Under the pieces are notes generated by a model. It did no database searches. It had not been told where the DNA came from and saw nothing but the letters and a program-made list of their open reading frames with translations. A program made the translations under genes and the position numbers. DNA of 51,976 nt, taken from Acidimicrobiia bacterium (GTDB lineage Bacteria > Actinomycetota > Acidimicrobiia > Acidimicrobiales > Poriferisodalaceae). Location of the stretch: contig JAJEFK010000049.1 of assembly GCA_022820505.1 (NCBI GenBank), positions 1-51,976 on the forward strand, in the 5' to 3' direction. Positions 1 to 8,283 of this stretch are shown piece after piece (within the stretch, counting starts at the first letter, position 1; every line of letters starts with the position of its first letter).

Positions 1-139
1 CAAAGAAGCCATCGACCACTGGGCCGCCCACTGGAACCACGACCCCCAGCCCCTGCGATGGACCAAGACCGCAGAACACATCATCGCCAAAGTCAAACGA
101 GCCCGAACCGCCCTAAACAAAACCGCGACACACCACTAG
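1..139 (+). CDS. IS630-type transposase, C-terminal end (gene enters from left edge)
   Basis: The frame starting at base 2 is open from the window edge to the TAG at 137-139 and encodes 45 residues. The stretch HWNHDPQPLRWTKTAEHII resembles the extreme C-terminus of IS630-family DDE transposases, where a W-N-x-x-P-x-P-x-x-W-T-K-T segment follows the catalytic core. The catalytic residues lie outside the window. No terminal inverted repeat could be confirmed just after the stop. An intact element or a remnant are equally possible. Recognition rests on this short conserved tail only. Confidence 0.6.
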   Translation, partial: KEAIDHWAAHWNHDPQPLRWTKTAEHIIAKVKRARTALNKTATHH

Positions 140-141
140 CC

Positions 142-294
142 ATGGAGAATCTTGATCGCAAACTCGAGGACTCGGCATTCGTAGCGGATCTCCGGCCCTT
201 GGTCTCCGAGTGGCCGGAGGACTATTCCCTCGATTCGGGACGTGCTGCGGTAGCAACTGTCATCCAGGCAATTGAGGTTCACTCCGAGCAATAG
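142..294 (+). CDS. Small orphan protein, 50 aa, function unknown
   Basis: An ATG three bases after the transposase stop opens a 50-residue frame ending at TAA 292-294. The product (MENLDRKLEDSAFVADLRPL...) is acidic, with no signal peptide or membrane segment. The phrase LEDSAFVADLRPLV is faintly like C-terminal segments of AbiEii-type nucleotidyltransferase proteins, so it could be the tail of a gene interrupted by the transposon; this is a weak impression. Composition is less GC-biased than in the neighbouring housekeeping genes. No clear ribosome-binding site is seen. Confidence 0.3.
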   Translation: MENLDRKLEDSAFVADLRPLVSEWPEDYSLDSGRAAVATVIQAIEVHSEQ

Positions 295-311
295 GCAGCG
301 GGCATCGGGCG

Positions 312-317
312 TATCCT
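312..317 (+). promoter_or_regulatory. Candidate -10 box (TATCCT) for leaderless pheA mRNA
   Basis: TATCCT matches TANNNT and ends exactly 6 nt before the pheA ATG at 324, with no Shine-Dalgarno sequence between. This is the spacing expected if transcription starts at the A of the start codon. The same arrangement recurs at several other genes in the window. Confidence 0.4.
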
Positions 318-323
318 GCCCCG

Positions 324-1301
324 ATGGCTGCTGCCGCTGCACCCCAGGGCGCCTCTGCCCTCTTGCCGTCGACGCGCATCGGGTACATGGGCCCGCACGG
401 CACCTTTACCGAGGCTGCGCTGGCGACCCAGCCCGACCTGTCGCAGTGCACGCCTGTGCCGCTCATCTCGGTGCCCGAGGTGCTCTCTGCGCTCGACGAC
501 GGGGCAGTCGACTACGGCTTCGTCCCCGTCGAGAACGCCATCGAAGGCGCCGTCAACGTCACCCAGGACGCGCTCGCGTTCGACTTCGACTTCCTCATCC
601 AGCGGGAAGTGGTCGTGAACGTGCAGCTCGACCTCATGGCACTGCCCGGCACCGCCACTGCCGACGACCTCTCGGCAATCCACACCGTGCTGTCGTTCCC
701 GGTCGCCATCGCCCAGTGCCGTGCGTTCCTGCACACCCAACTGCCCGACGTCGAGATCGAGGCGGCCACCTCGACTGCGCTGGCGGCCCGGCGCATCGGC
801 GAGGAGCAGCTCGCCGGCGTCGCAGCCATCGCCAGCCCGACCGCTGCTGAGATCTACGGGCTCGAGACCGTCGTGGCCGGCGTCGAGGACCACCGCGACA
901 ACCAGACCCGCTTCCTGCTGCTGGCCAAGGGCCAGGTGCCGCCCGCCAGCGGCAACGACAAGACCAGCATCGTGGTGTTCCAGCAGCAGAACGAGCCGGG
1001 CAGCCTGCTGGGCATCCTCATGGAGTTCGAGGCCCGCCGTCTCGACCTGTCGCGGCTGGAGTCGCGACCGACCCGGCGCGGCCTCGGCGAATACTGTTTT
1101 CTGCTCGACTTCGAGGGTCACATCTCCGACGAAGTGGTGGCCGACTGCTTGAGAGCGCTCAAGATGAAGCAGCGCGACGTCAAGTTCCTGGGCTCGTTCC
1201 CGGCGGCGAACGGCAACTCATCCGGCCGCGAGCGCGTCAGCGAGGAAGCCTGGACCTCCTCAGACGACTGGCTGAAGTCGCTCCGCCGCCTCGTCCGCTA
1301 G
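324..1301 (+). CDS. pheA: Prephenate dehydratase
   Basis: Converts prephenate to phenylpyruvate, water and CO2, committing chorismate flux to phenylalanine. The 325-aa protein has the two-domain plan of stand-alone bacterial PheA. The N-terminal catalytic domain carries GPHGTFTE at residues 23-30, PVENAIEGAV, and NQTRF near residue 193 with the catalytic T-R-F triad. A C-terminal ACT domain starts near residue 212 and contains the phenylalanine-binding ESRPTRRG signature near 247. Length is normal for the family. The ATG at 324 is chosen because a TANNNT box lies 6 nt upstream. It is monocistronic or leads into the SRPBCC gene 32 bp downstream. End-product inhibition by phenylalanine through the ACT domain is expected from the family. 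Confidence 0.95.
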   Translation: MAAAAAPQGASALLPSTRIGYMGPHGTFTEAALATQPDLSQCTPVPLISVPEVLSALDDGAVDYGFVPVENAIEGAVNVTQDALAFDFDFLIQREVVVNVQLDLMALPGTATADDLSAIHTVLSFPVAIAQCRAFLHTQLPDVEIEAATSTALAARRIGEEQLAGVAAIASPTAAEIYGLETVVAGVEDHRDNQTRFLLLAKGQVPPASGNDKTSIVVFQQQNEPGSLLGILMEFEARRLDLSRLESRPTRRGLGEYCFLLDFEGHISDEVVADCLRALKMKQRDVKFLGSFPAANGNSSGRERVSEEAWTSSDDWLKSLRRLVR

Positions 1302-1333
1302 GCACTGCCGGCTTCCGCTGAAGGCGGCCGAAT

Positions 1334-1852
1334 ATGAACCAGCCAACCCACCCACTCGGCGAGATCGTGCGTCACGGCGATAGCACGACGCGCCTCCGGT
1401 TCGAACGCGAGCTGGCGCGCCCACCGGAGCGTGTGTGGCGCGCGCTGACCGAGAGCGGCCAGCTCCGTCACTGGATGCCGTGTGACATTGTCGGCCCACG
1501 GGAGGCAGGAGCCGAGGTCACAGCCCCGTTCTGGGATGACGTGATCGCCAAGTACGGCATCGAGGACACGGTGCTCACCGGTCGCATCGTCACCTGGGAC
1601 CCGTCCAACACCTTCGCTTGGGAGTGGGACAACGAGCTGCTCACGTTCCGTCTCGAACCGAACCCGGCCGGCACGCGCCTCACCTTGACGATCGACTTAG
1701 GAGACAAGGGTCCGGAAGTGCATCAAGTGGCCGCCGGCTACCACATATGCCTAGATCAGCTCTGCGCCTTGGTCGACACCGACCACCCGCCACCGTTCAT
1801 CGAAGCCGACCCGAGCCCCTACGAGGAGGCCTACGCCGAACTCACTGAGTAG
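1334..1852 (+). CDS. SRPBCC / AHSA1-like domain protein
   Basis: A 172-aa protein of the START/Bet v1-like superfamily. The stretch LRFERELARPPERVWRALTE followed by L-R-H-W-M is the typical N-terminal strand and helix of AHSA1-type SRPBCC proteins. The later segment F-x-L-E-P-N-P-A-G-T-R-L-T-L-T-I is the family's characteristic beta strand. These folds bind hydrophobic ligands or act as polyketide-cyclase-like enzymes, and the specific ligand cannot be deduced here. AAGGCGG about 8 bp before ATG 1334 can serve as a ribosome-binding site. It lies 32 bp after pheA on the same strand but is functionally unrelated to it as far as can be seen. Confidence 0.8.
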   Translation: MNQPTHPLGEIVRHGDSTTRLRFERELARPPERVWRALTESGQLRHWMPCDIVGPREAGAEVTAPFWDDVIAKYGIEDTVLTGRIVTWDPSNTFAWEWDNELLTFRLEPNPAGTRLTLTIDLGDKGPEVHQVAAGYHICLDQLCALVDTDHPPPFIEADPSPYEEAYAELTE

Positions 1853-1903
1853 CGATCGCTTTCGTCTCAGGCTGTTCGAGCCACCAGGAGATCCGGAGCG
1901 GGG

Positions 1904-3367
1904 CTAGACCCAGGGGCAGTTGGAGTTGCGGTCGCCGAAGGTGCCGCCGGTGCGGTAGCGGTCCAGCGTGAACGGCTTGAGCTCGTCGGGCTTGTCGCCG
2001 TGCACCATCATCTCGGCGGTGAGCTTGCCCACGCCGATCATCTTGAACCCGTGGTTGGAGTCGGCGATGACCCAAGCGTTGTCGGCCACGTAGTCGAACA
2101 CGGGCACGTTGTCGGGGGTGAACGCCCCGATGCCGCCGTTGCGGCGTTCCTTGAAGTACGGCCGCAGGTCTTCCAGCCGCTTGAAGAGCATGCCCAGCGT
2201 GGCGCAGTAGTAGTCGGCGAACCACTCCTCGGCCTGGTACTCGTCGTTCAGGTGGCCGTAAGGCTCCACTGCTGCCCGCGGCCCGATTTTGATCGGGATC
2301 GTCCCGCCCTGCAGGCCGGGTGCGCCCACCCGCTCCGCTGCGTAGCGCGTGTAGGAGTAGAAGTGGTCCTTCAGGAACCGGCCGTCGGGTGAGTACACGG
2401 GCGTGTTCATGAGCTCCACGTGCAGCACCGGCGAATCGCGGTGCTGGGCAGTGCGGAAGTCGACACCGGGGGGCAGCAGCACCTCGCCTTCGAGCAGCCG
2501 CCAGTACGTCCACATGTCCATCTGCTCCTCGACGTGCCCGTCGGGGTACAGCACGTCGAGCTGACTGGGGCCGCCGAGCCATTCCCAATGAGTCGGCGTC
2601 CACGCCCCCGCACCCACCACCACCTGCTCACACGCGATCGACCCCTGGGTGGTGTCGACCGCAGTGACCGAGCCCGAGTTGTCGAACTGGTAGCCGGTCA
2701 CGGTGGCGCCGTACACCCGCTGCACGCCCCACTGCCGGCACTTCTGGTCGAGGCCCCACACGGCCAGGTGTGTGCCGGCGTAGCCCGAGCGGTGCTCGTG
2801 CAGCACCACATCGCAGTTCTCGGTCTTGAAATCGGGCCACAGGTTGGTGAGGAAGGCACGGGCCTCTGCACCGGTATAGACGTCGGAGGGGTAGCCGCTG
2901 GCTGCCTGGGACGCCTGGAGCTTGAGATAGTCGTCGGTCTGGTTGGCCTCGCCCACCGACACGTAGCCGACCTGCTGGAAGCCGAGGTTCACCGGGTCGG
3001 ACTCCCACACCTCCACGCTGGCTCGCAGGATGGCGTGCAGCGGCCCGGTCATGTACATGTTGCGGACACAGCCGCAGGCCAGCCCGGTGGCGCCTGCGCC
3101 AGGGCCCTGCTTGTCGATCAGCACCACGTCGCTGCCGGAGCCCTTGCCGGTGCGCTCGAGGTACATGGCCAGGTGGTAGGCGCTCGACAGCCCGTGCACG
3201 CCCGCACCCACCACCACGAACCGGGCGTGGGGCGGCAACGGCACCGCGTCGAACACCGGGATGGCGGCCGGGTTGACCGCCTGGCCGTCCACCTCCGGCG
3301 GCAGGGGCCGGTTGGCGAACGGGTACCACTGGTTGTGCTCTGTCGGATTTGGGATGGTGTTGGTCAT
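1904..3367 (-). CDS. FAD-dependent oxidoreductase (DAO / glycine oxidase-like)
   Basis: A 487-aa flavoprotein with a Rossmann dinucleotide-binding motif VVVGAGVHGLSSAYHL at about residues 51-66, then VVLIDK with the acidic residue that binds the FAD ribose. The later GAGAWTPTHW fits the second FAD-contact segment of the D-amino-acid oxidase/sarcosine oxidase superfamily. Such enzymes oxidise the C-N bond of amino acids or N-methylated amines. The substrate is not identifiable from sequence. It is the last gene of the minus-strand hut operon, 34 bp after hutI, which suggests it oxidises an amine or amino acid linked to histidine or glutamate supply. AGAGAG precedes the ATG at 3367 by about 7 bp. 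Confidence 0.8.
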   Translation of the reverse strand: MTNTIPNPTEHNQWYPFANRPLPPEVDGQAVNPAAIPVFDAVPLPPHARFVVVGAGVHGLSSAYHLAMYLERTGKGSGSDVVLIDKQGPGAGATGLACGCVRNMYMTGPLHAILRASVEVWESDPVNLGFQQVGYVSVGEANQTDDYLKLQASQAASGYPSDVYTGAEARAFLTNLWPDFKTENCDVVLHEHRSGYAGTHLAVWGLDQKCRQWGVQRVYGATVTGYQFDNSGSVTAVDTTQGSIACEQVVVGAGAWTPTHWEWLGGPSQLDVLYPDGHVEEQMDMWTYWRLLEGEVLLPPGVDFRTAQHRDSPVLHVELMNTPVYSPDGRFLKDHFYSYTRYAAERVGAPGLQGGTIPIKIGPRAAVEPYGHLNDEYQAEEWFADYYCATLGMLFKRLEDLRPYFKERRNGGIGAFTPDNVPVFDYVADNAWVIADSNHGFKMIGVGKLTAEMMVHGDKPDELKPFTLDRYRTGGTFGDRNSNCPWV

Positions 3368-3401
3368 TGCTGTGCTCTCTTTGCTCGATGTGAATTCTGG
3401 A

Positions 3402-4580
3402 TCATTGCTGGTCTGGGGCGGGCGGGAGCCGGTAGTCGGCTCCCAGAGTGCGCCAGATCAAGGGGACACCGGGCCGGTAGGCGAGATGGTGGCGGCTGGG
3501 TGCATCCAGGATGGTCACGTGAGCCGGACTGCCGTTGGTGAGCCGCCCAACGTCAGTCCGGCCCAGCGCGACTGCTCCGCCGACCGTCACTGCGGCGACG
3601 GCTTCGTCGATCGTCATGCCCATGTCGCGCACCGCTATAGCGATGCAGAACGAGATGGACGTGGTGTAGCTCGAGCCCGGGTTGCAGTTCGAGGCCATCG
3701 CCACCTTGACGCCGGCATCGATGGCCCGCCGGGCATCCGGGTACGGCTGGCGGGTGGAGAAGTCGGTGGCCGGCAGGAACGTAGCCACCGTGTCGCTGGC
3801 CGCCAGGGCCTCGATGTCGTCATCGGAGAGATAGGTGCAGTGGTCCACCGACGCGGCATCCATGTCAACGGCGAGCTGCACGCCCGGTCCGTGGCCGAGC
3901 TGGTTGCCGTGCACACGCAAGCCCAGCCCGGCGTCCCGACCCGCCTCGAGCACCCGGCGGGACTGCTCCACGCTGAACGCACCGGTTTCGCAGAACACGT
4001 CGATCCAGCGGACACGGTCCCGAACTGCCTCCAGCATCGGCCCGCACACCAGGTCGATGTAGTCGTCGGCCCGTCCCGCGTACTCGCTCGGCAGCAGGTG
4101 GGCTCCGAGGAACGTGGCTTCGGGAGTAACCTCCGCGGCGAGCAACGCCAACTCGACTTCGGAGTCGAGTGACAGCCCGTAACCGGTCTTGATCTCCACC
4201 GTGGTCGTGCCCGCCCGGTGCGTCTCGGCCAGCCGCTGATCGAGCGACGCCGCCAGCGCGTCGCGGCTGGCGCCGCGCGTGGCCTCAGTGGTCACGCGGA
4301 TTCCGCCCCCGTCGTAGGGCTCGCCTGCCATCCGGCGGGTGAATTCCTCTGAGCGGTCGCCTGCGAACACCAGGTGGGTATGGGAGTCGACGAATCCCGG
4401 CAGCACGCACCGGCCGCCGACATCGAGTCGCTCGTCGGCAACGGCCCCCGACGGGCCCACCGCCACCACCGTGTCACCGTCGATGACCACCGAAGCATCG
4501 GTGAGCACGCCCAGCGGGCCGCTCCCCAAAGCGGGGTCATTGGTGACCAGCTCGCCGATGTTGTCGATCACGAGAGTCAT
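3402..4580 (-). CDS. hutI: Imidazolonepropionase
   Basis: Hydrolyses 4-imidazolone-5-propionate to N-formimino-L-glutamate, third step of histidine degradation. The 392-aa sequence is full length for the amidohydrolase-fold HutI family. Visible signatures are VDSHTHLVFAGDR (the H-x-H metal site plus the HutI-specific F-A-G-D-R), TTVEIKTGYGL, VHGNQLGH, VDHCTYL and ASNCNPGSS, which carries substrate-contacting residues. Its ATG overlaps the hutF stop by 4 bases (ATGA), indicating translational coupling. The FAD oxidoreductase follows after 34 bp. Expression as part of hutU-def-hutF-hutI is likely. Confidence 0.95.
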   Translation of the reverse strand: MTLVIDNIGELVTNDPALGSGPLGVLTDASVVIDGDTVVAVGPSGAVADERLDVGGRCVLPGFVDSHTHLVFAGDRSEEFTRRMAGEPYDGGGIRVTTEATRGASRDALAASLDQRLAETHRAGTTTVEIKTGYGLSLDSEVELALLAAEVTPEATFLGAHLLPSEYAGRADDYIDLVCGPMLEAVRDRVRWIDVFCETGAFSVEQSRRVLEAGRDAGLGLRVHGNQLGHGPGVQLAVDMDAASVDHCTYLSDDDIEALAASDTVATFLPATDFSTRQPYPDARRAIDAGVKVAMASNCNPGSSYTTSISFCIAIAVRDMGMTIDEAVAAVTVGGAVALGRTDVGRLTNGSPAHVTILDAPSRHHLAYRPGVPLIWRTLGADYRLPPAPDQQ

Positions 4581-5944
4581 GGCGCGGTGACCTCCGTGAT
4601 GGCCGCGGCCAGCTCGGCCGCGGCATCGATCGTCATGTGGCGACCGTCGCGCACGACGGTCTTGCCGCCCACCACGAGGTGATGCACATCGGCACTGGTG
4701 GCCGCGAAGATCGCTGCGGCCAGCGCTGTCTCGGCGTCAGTGCCCGCCATCCGTACCGAATCGAGCCTGATCGTCGCGAAGTCGGCCAGTGCGCCCGCCT
4801 CCAGGCTGCCGCCCTCCGGCCAGCCGAGCGACTCGTAGCCGCCGGATGTGGCCATCGCGGCCAGATCATCGGCACCGAACACGCCGCGCTCGCCAGTCGT
4901 GGCGCGCTGATCGCCTTCGACCGTGCGGGCCTCTTCGAATATGTCGACGGCGGCGTGGGAGTCGGAACCCAGGCACAGACGGGCACCGTGACGGGCCAAG
5001 CCGGCGCTGGGTCCGATGCCGTCTGCCAGGTCGCGCTCGGTGGTGGGGCACAGGCAGCAGAGCGCGCCGGCCTCGCCGATCAACGCCTGATCGCGGCCGT
5101 CAGCATGGGTGGCGTGAACCAGGGTCGTTGCCGGGCCGAGCCCTCCGGCCTGCGCGATCAGGTCGATGGGCGTCACACCGTGGACGCCGAGACACTGCTC
5201 GTTCTCCGCCGGTTGCTCGGAGGCATGAAAGTGCAGCGGGGCGCCCCGCTGCTGTGCCCAGTCCGCAGCCATCTTGACGGACGGCGGATCGACGGCTCGC
5301 ACCGAGTGCACCGCTGCGCCGACCTGCACCATCGGGCCGGAGAATGTCCACGCCAACTCCTCCACCCGGGCGATCCACCGGTCGGCATTGCCATCGCTGA
5401 AGCGGGCCTGTTCGGGTCGGAGCGGCTCGTAACCGCTGTCCAGCGCGGGGTCGAGCCCGCCATGGAGATAGAGCGTGTCGAGCAGGGTCAGGCGGATGCC
5501 GACATCGGCGGCCGCGGCCACCAGTGCCGCGCCCATGGCGTTGGGGTCGTCGTAGCTGCCCCCGCCGGGACGGTGATGGACATAGTGGAACTCGCCGACC
5601 ACGCCGATGCCGGCCAGGGCCATCTCTGCGAACACTGCCCGGGCCAGCCGGCTGTAGCTGTCGGGGTCGAGCCGGCCGGCCACCCGGTACATCAGGTCGC
5701 GCCAGGACCAGAAGCTGCCCCGCCCCGCGTGGGTTCGGCCCCGCAGAGCCCGGTGGAAGGCATGGCTGTGCGCGTTCGCCATCGCCGGCAGGGTCAGCCC
5801 CTCCAGCGGCACTGCGCCCTCGGGCCGCACGGGCACACCTGCGCGAACCGCCGTGATGCGATCGCCCTCAACGGCGATCACCACACCCTCGGCGACCCGC
5901 GGGCCGCCGAGCCAGGCCAACTCGCACCAGCAGTGGACGGTCAT
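4577..5944 (-). CDS. hutF: Formimidoylglutamate deiminase
   Basis: Deiminates N-formimino-L-glutamate to N-formyl-L-glutamate and ammonia; its presence means the organism uses the two-step route that then needs a formylglutamate deformylase. The 455-aa amidohydrolase has ANAHSHAFHRALRG (metal H-x-H), LHFHASEQPAEN, HATHAD and LGSDSHAAVD with the metal-binding aspartate, all characteristic of HutF. Full length. The start overlaps the stop of the upstream deformylase-like gene by 4 bases and its own stop overlaps hutI by 4 bases, so the three are tightly coupled. No hutG homologue is seen anywhere in the window. Confidence 0.93.
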   Translation of the reverse strand: MTVHCWCELAWLGGPRVAEGVVIAVEGDRITAVRAGVPVRPEGAVPLEGLTLPAMANAHSHAFHRALRGRTHAGRGSFWSWRDLMYRVAGRLDPDSYSRLARAVFAEMALAGIGVVGEFHYVHHRPGGGSYDDPNAMGAALVAAAADVGIRLTLLDTLYLHGGLDPALDSGYEPLRPEQARFSDGNADRWIARVEELAWTFSGPMVQVGAAVHSVRAVDPPSVKMAADWAQQRGAPLHFHASEQPAENEQCLGVHGVTPIDLIAQAGGLGPATTLVHATHADGRDQALIGEAGALCCLCPTTERDLADGIGPSAGLARHGARLCLGSDSHAAVDIFEEARTVEGDQRATTGERGVFGADDLAAMATSGGYESLGWPEGGSLEAGALADFATIRLDSVRMAGTDAETALAAAIFAATSADVHHLVVGGKTVVRDGRHMTIDAAAELAAAITEVTAP

Positions 5945-6510
5945 GAGTTGATGCGCTCGTTGAAGCGGGTGATGCGCTCGATGAACGCTTCACGGTGGTG
6001 CTGGTCGAACTCGTCCCAGGTGCTCAGCGTGGACGGATCGGCACGATCAGTGATCAGCACGCCGTCGAGGTGGTCGCACTCGTGCTGCCAGGTGCCCGCG
6101 GTCAGGCCACGTGCGGTGATGCAGTGCTCGGCACCTGCACGGTCGTAGTAGCGGACGCGGAGATTCACCGAGCGAACCACGTCGCCCCGCAGCGGCACCG
6201 ACAGGCAGCCCTCGTTGATCACCACGGTCTCGTCGTCGAGCACTTCCAGCTCGGGGTTGATGGCGACGGTCAACGGGATCGGCGGCTTGTAGGGATAACG
6301 GGGATTGTCGTTCACCTCGATGACGACGATCCGGTCCGTCTCGCCGATCTGGTTGGCGGCCAGGCCCGCCCCGTTTGCGTGGCGCATGGAGTCGACGAGA
6401 TCGTCGATGAGGCCCTGCGTTCGCTCGCTGGCGATCTCGCATCGCGGCACGGCGGCGGCCCGCGCGCGCAACGCCGGGTGCCCGATGGAGAGGATCTCCC
6501 GGACGGTCAT
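5941..6510 (-). CDS. Peptide-deformylase-family protein in the hut operon, candidate N-formylglutamate deformylase
   Basis: A 189-aa metalloprotein with all three peptide-deformylase motifs: GAGLAANQ at 47-54, EGCLS at 100-104 (metal ligand C102) and QHECDHLDG with ligands H143/H147 and catalytic E144. The long alternative frame to 6708 is rejected because it runs through hutU; ATG 6510 follows a GAGGCTGAG ribosome-binding site and starts where homology begins. It lies 16 bp after hutU and overlaps hutF by 4 bases. Known family activity is removal of formyl from N-formyl-methionine. The inference, from position and absence of hutG, is that this copy removes formyl from N-formyl-glutamate. An ordinary Def that happens to sit here cannot be excluded. 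Confidence 0.85.
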   Translation of the reverse strand: MTVREILSIGHPALRARAAAVPRCEIASERTQGLIDDLVDSMRHANGAGLAANQIGETDRIVVIEVNDNPRYPYKPPIPLTVAINPELEVLDDETVVINEGCLSVPLRGDVVRSVNLRVRYYDRAGAEHCITARGLTAGTWQHECDHLDGVLITDRADPSTLSTWDEFDQHHREAFIERITRFNERINS

Positions 6511-6526
6511 GCCGGTCGTCTCAGCC

Positions 6527-8218
6527 TCATGGCGCGGCGGGCCGGTCGGCGGGAATGCGCACGCCGCGCTCGGCGGCCACGTCCCACGCCCGGTCGTAAC
6601 CGGCGTCGGCGTGGCGCATGACGCCCGTACCCGGATCGTTGAGCAGCACCCGTTCCAGCTTCTGCGCGGCCAGGTCGGTCCCGTCGGCCACGCTGACCTG
6701 GCCGGCATGGATGGAACGGCCGATGCCCACCCCGCCGCCGTGGTGGATGCTCACCCATGACGCTCCAGACGAGGTATTGACCATCGCGTTGAGCAGGGGC
6801 CAGTCGGCAATGGCATCGCTGCCGTCTGCCATGTCCTCGGTCTCGCGGTAGGGCGAAGCCACCGATCCCGAGTCGAGATGGTCGCGCCCGATGACGATCG
6901 GGGCCTTGATCTCGCCTGAGGCGACCAGCTCGTTGAACCGCAGGCCCAGCCGGTGGCGCTCTCCGTAGCCGAGCCAGCAGATCCTCGCCGGCAGGCCCTG
7001 GAACGCGACTCGCTCGCCAGCGAGCTTGATCCAACGCTTGAGCGGCTCGTCGTCGGGGAACTCTTCGAGCACCGCCCGGTCAGTGGCGGCGATGTCGGCC
7101 GGGTCGCCCGACAGCGCAACCCAGCGGAACGGTCCCTTGCCCTCGCAGAACAGGGGCCGGATGTAGGCGGGGAGAAAACCCGGGTAGTCGAAGGCCCGGT
7201 TGTAACCGCCGAGCTCGGCCTCGGCCCGCAGGCTGTTGCCGTAGTCGAACACCTCGGAACCGGCGTCGAGGAAGCCCACCATCGCCTCCACGTGGGTGGC
7301 CATGGCCGATCGGGCGCGGCGTATGAGCTCGTCGGGCTGGTTGCGCCGCATCTCCTCGGACGCCTCGGGCGACAGGTCGTTGGGCACATAGGTGAGCGGG
7401 TCGTGCGCTGAGGTCTGATCGGTGACGATGTCGGCCGCGACGCCGTCTGCCAGCAGGCGAGGCAGCAAGTCGGCGGCGTTGCCGACCAAACCGACCGACA
7501 GCGGGCGGCGGGCCTGCACGGCCTCGTCGCACCGGCGGAGCGCATCGGCGTAGTCGTCGGCGACCACGTCGAGATAGCGGGTCTCCACCCGTCGAGCGAC
7601 CCGCTCGGGGTCGACCTCGATGCACAGGGCGACTCCCTCGTTCATGGTGATGGCCAGCGGCTGAGCGCCGCCCATGCCGCCCAGCCCCGAGGTGATCGTG
7701 AGCGTGCCTGCCAACGACCCGTCGAAGCGCTTGCGAGCGATGGCGCCGAAGCACTCGTACGTGCCCTGCAGGATCCCCTGCGTGCCGATGTAGATCCATG
7801 ACCCGGCAGTCATCTGGCCGAACATGGTCAGGCCGAGATGCTCCAGCCGCCGGAACTCGTCCCAAGTGCCCCAATCGGGCACCAGGTTGGAGTTGGCGAT
7901 GAGCACCCGGGGCGCCCATTCATGCGTCTGGACGACGCCGACCGGTTTGCCCGACTGCACCAGCAAGGTCTCGTCGTCGGCCAGGTCGGTCAGCGCCCCG
8001 ACCATGGCGTGAAAGGCGGGCCACGAACGCGCCGCTCGACCGGTGCCCCCGTACACGACCAGTTCGTCGGGGCGCTCGGCCACCTCGGGATCCAGATTGT
8101 TCTGCAGCATCCGGAAGGCGGCCTCTTGGGGCCAGCTGCGGCACGTCAACGCCGTGCCGGTGGGAGCCCTCACCCCGCCTGGCGGGGCGCTGGCGGCGTG
8201 CTCTGTGCTGGTGGCCAT
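6527..8218 (-). CDS. hutU: Urocanate hydratase (urocanase)
   Basis: Adds water to urocanate to give 4-imidazolone-5-propionate using tightly bound NAD+ as electrophile. The 563-aa protein contains [12 protein letters not shown] (the NAD-binding glycine-rich segment), [31 protein letters not shown] near the C-terminus and the cysteine of [11 protein letters not shown] matching the urocanase active-site cysteine. The start is set at ATG 8218 ([10 protein letters not shown]) because GAGG lies about 6 bp upstream and the longer 8266 start would run into the divergent regulator. It is the first gene of the minus-strand hut operon, with 65 bp between it and the IclR regulator. Confidence 0.95.
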   Translation of the reverse strand: MATSTEHAASAPPGGVRAPTGTALTCRSWPQEAAFRMLQNNLDPEVAERPDELVVYGGTGRAARSWPAFHAMVGALTDLADDETLLVQSGKPVGVVQTHEWAPRVLIANSNLVPDWGTWDEFRRLEHLGLTMFGQMTAGSWIYIGTQGILQGTYECFGAIARKRFDGSLAGTLTITSGLGGMGGAQPLAITMNEGVALCIEVDPERVARRVETRYLDVVADDYADALRRCDEAVQARRPLSVGLVGNAADLLPRLLADGVAADIVTDQTSAHDPLTYVPNDLSPEASEEMRRNQPDELIRRARSAMATHVEAMVGFLDAGSEVFDYGNSLRAEAELGGYNRAFDYPGFLPAYIRPLFCEGKGPFRWVALSGDPADIAATDRAVLEEFPDDEPLKRWIKLAGERVAFQGLPARICWLGYGERHRLGLRFNELVASGEIKAPIVIGRDHLDSGSVASPYRETEDMADGSDAIADWPLLNAMVNTSSGASWVSIHHGGGVGIGRSIHAGQVSVADGTDLAAQKLERVLLNDPGTGVMRHADAGYDRAWDVAAERGVRIPADRPAAP

Positions 8219-8271
8219 AGACAACCTCGACGCTGGAGGAGCGGTGCGCCACACGTTACCGAGCAACGGCC

Positions 8272-8277
8272 TATGCT
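8272..8277 (+). promoter_or_regulatory. Candidate -10 box (TATGCT) for leaderless iclR-hutH mRNA
   Basis: TATGCT ends 6 nt before the ATG at 8284 and no Shine-Dalgarno is present, which fits a leaderless transcript of the regulator-hutH unit. It lies in the 65-bp space shared with the divergent hutU gene, so both directions can be controlled from here. Confidence 0.4.
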
Positions 8278-8283
8278 GTCAAT

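Noticed and set aside
5941..6708. Longer 255-aa start for the deformylase-like gene
   Set aside because: The extra 66 residues are encoded antiphase within hutU and resemble no deformylase; ATG 6510 has a ribosome-binding site.
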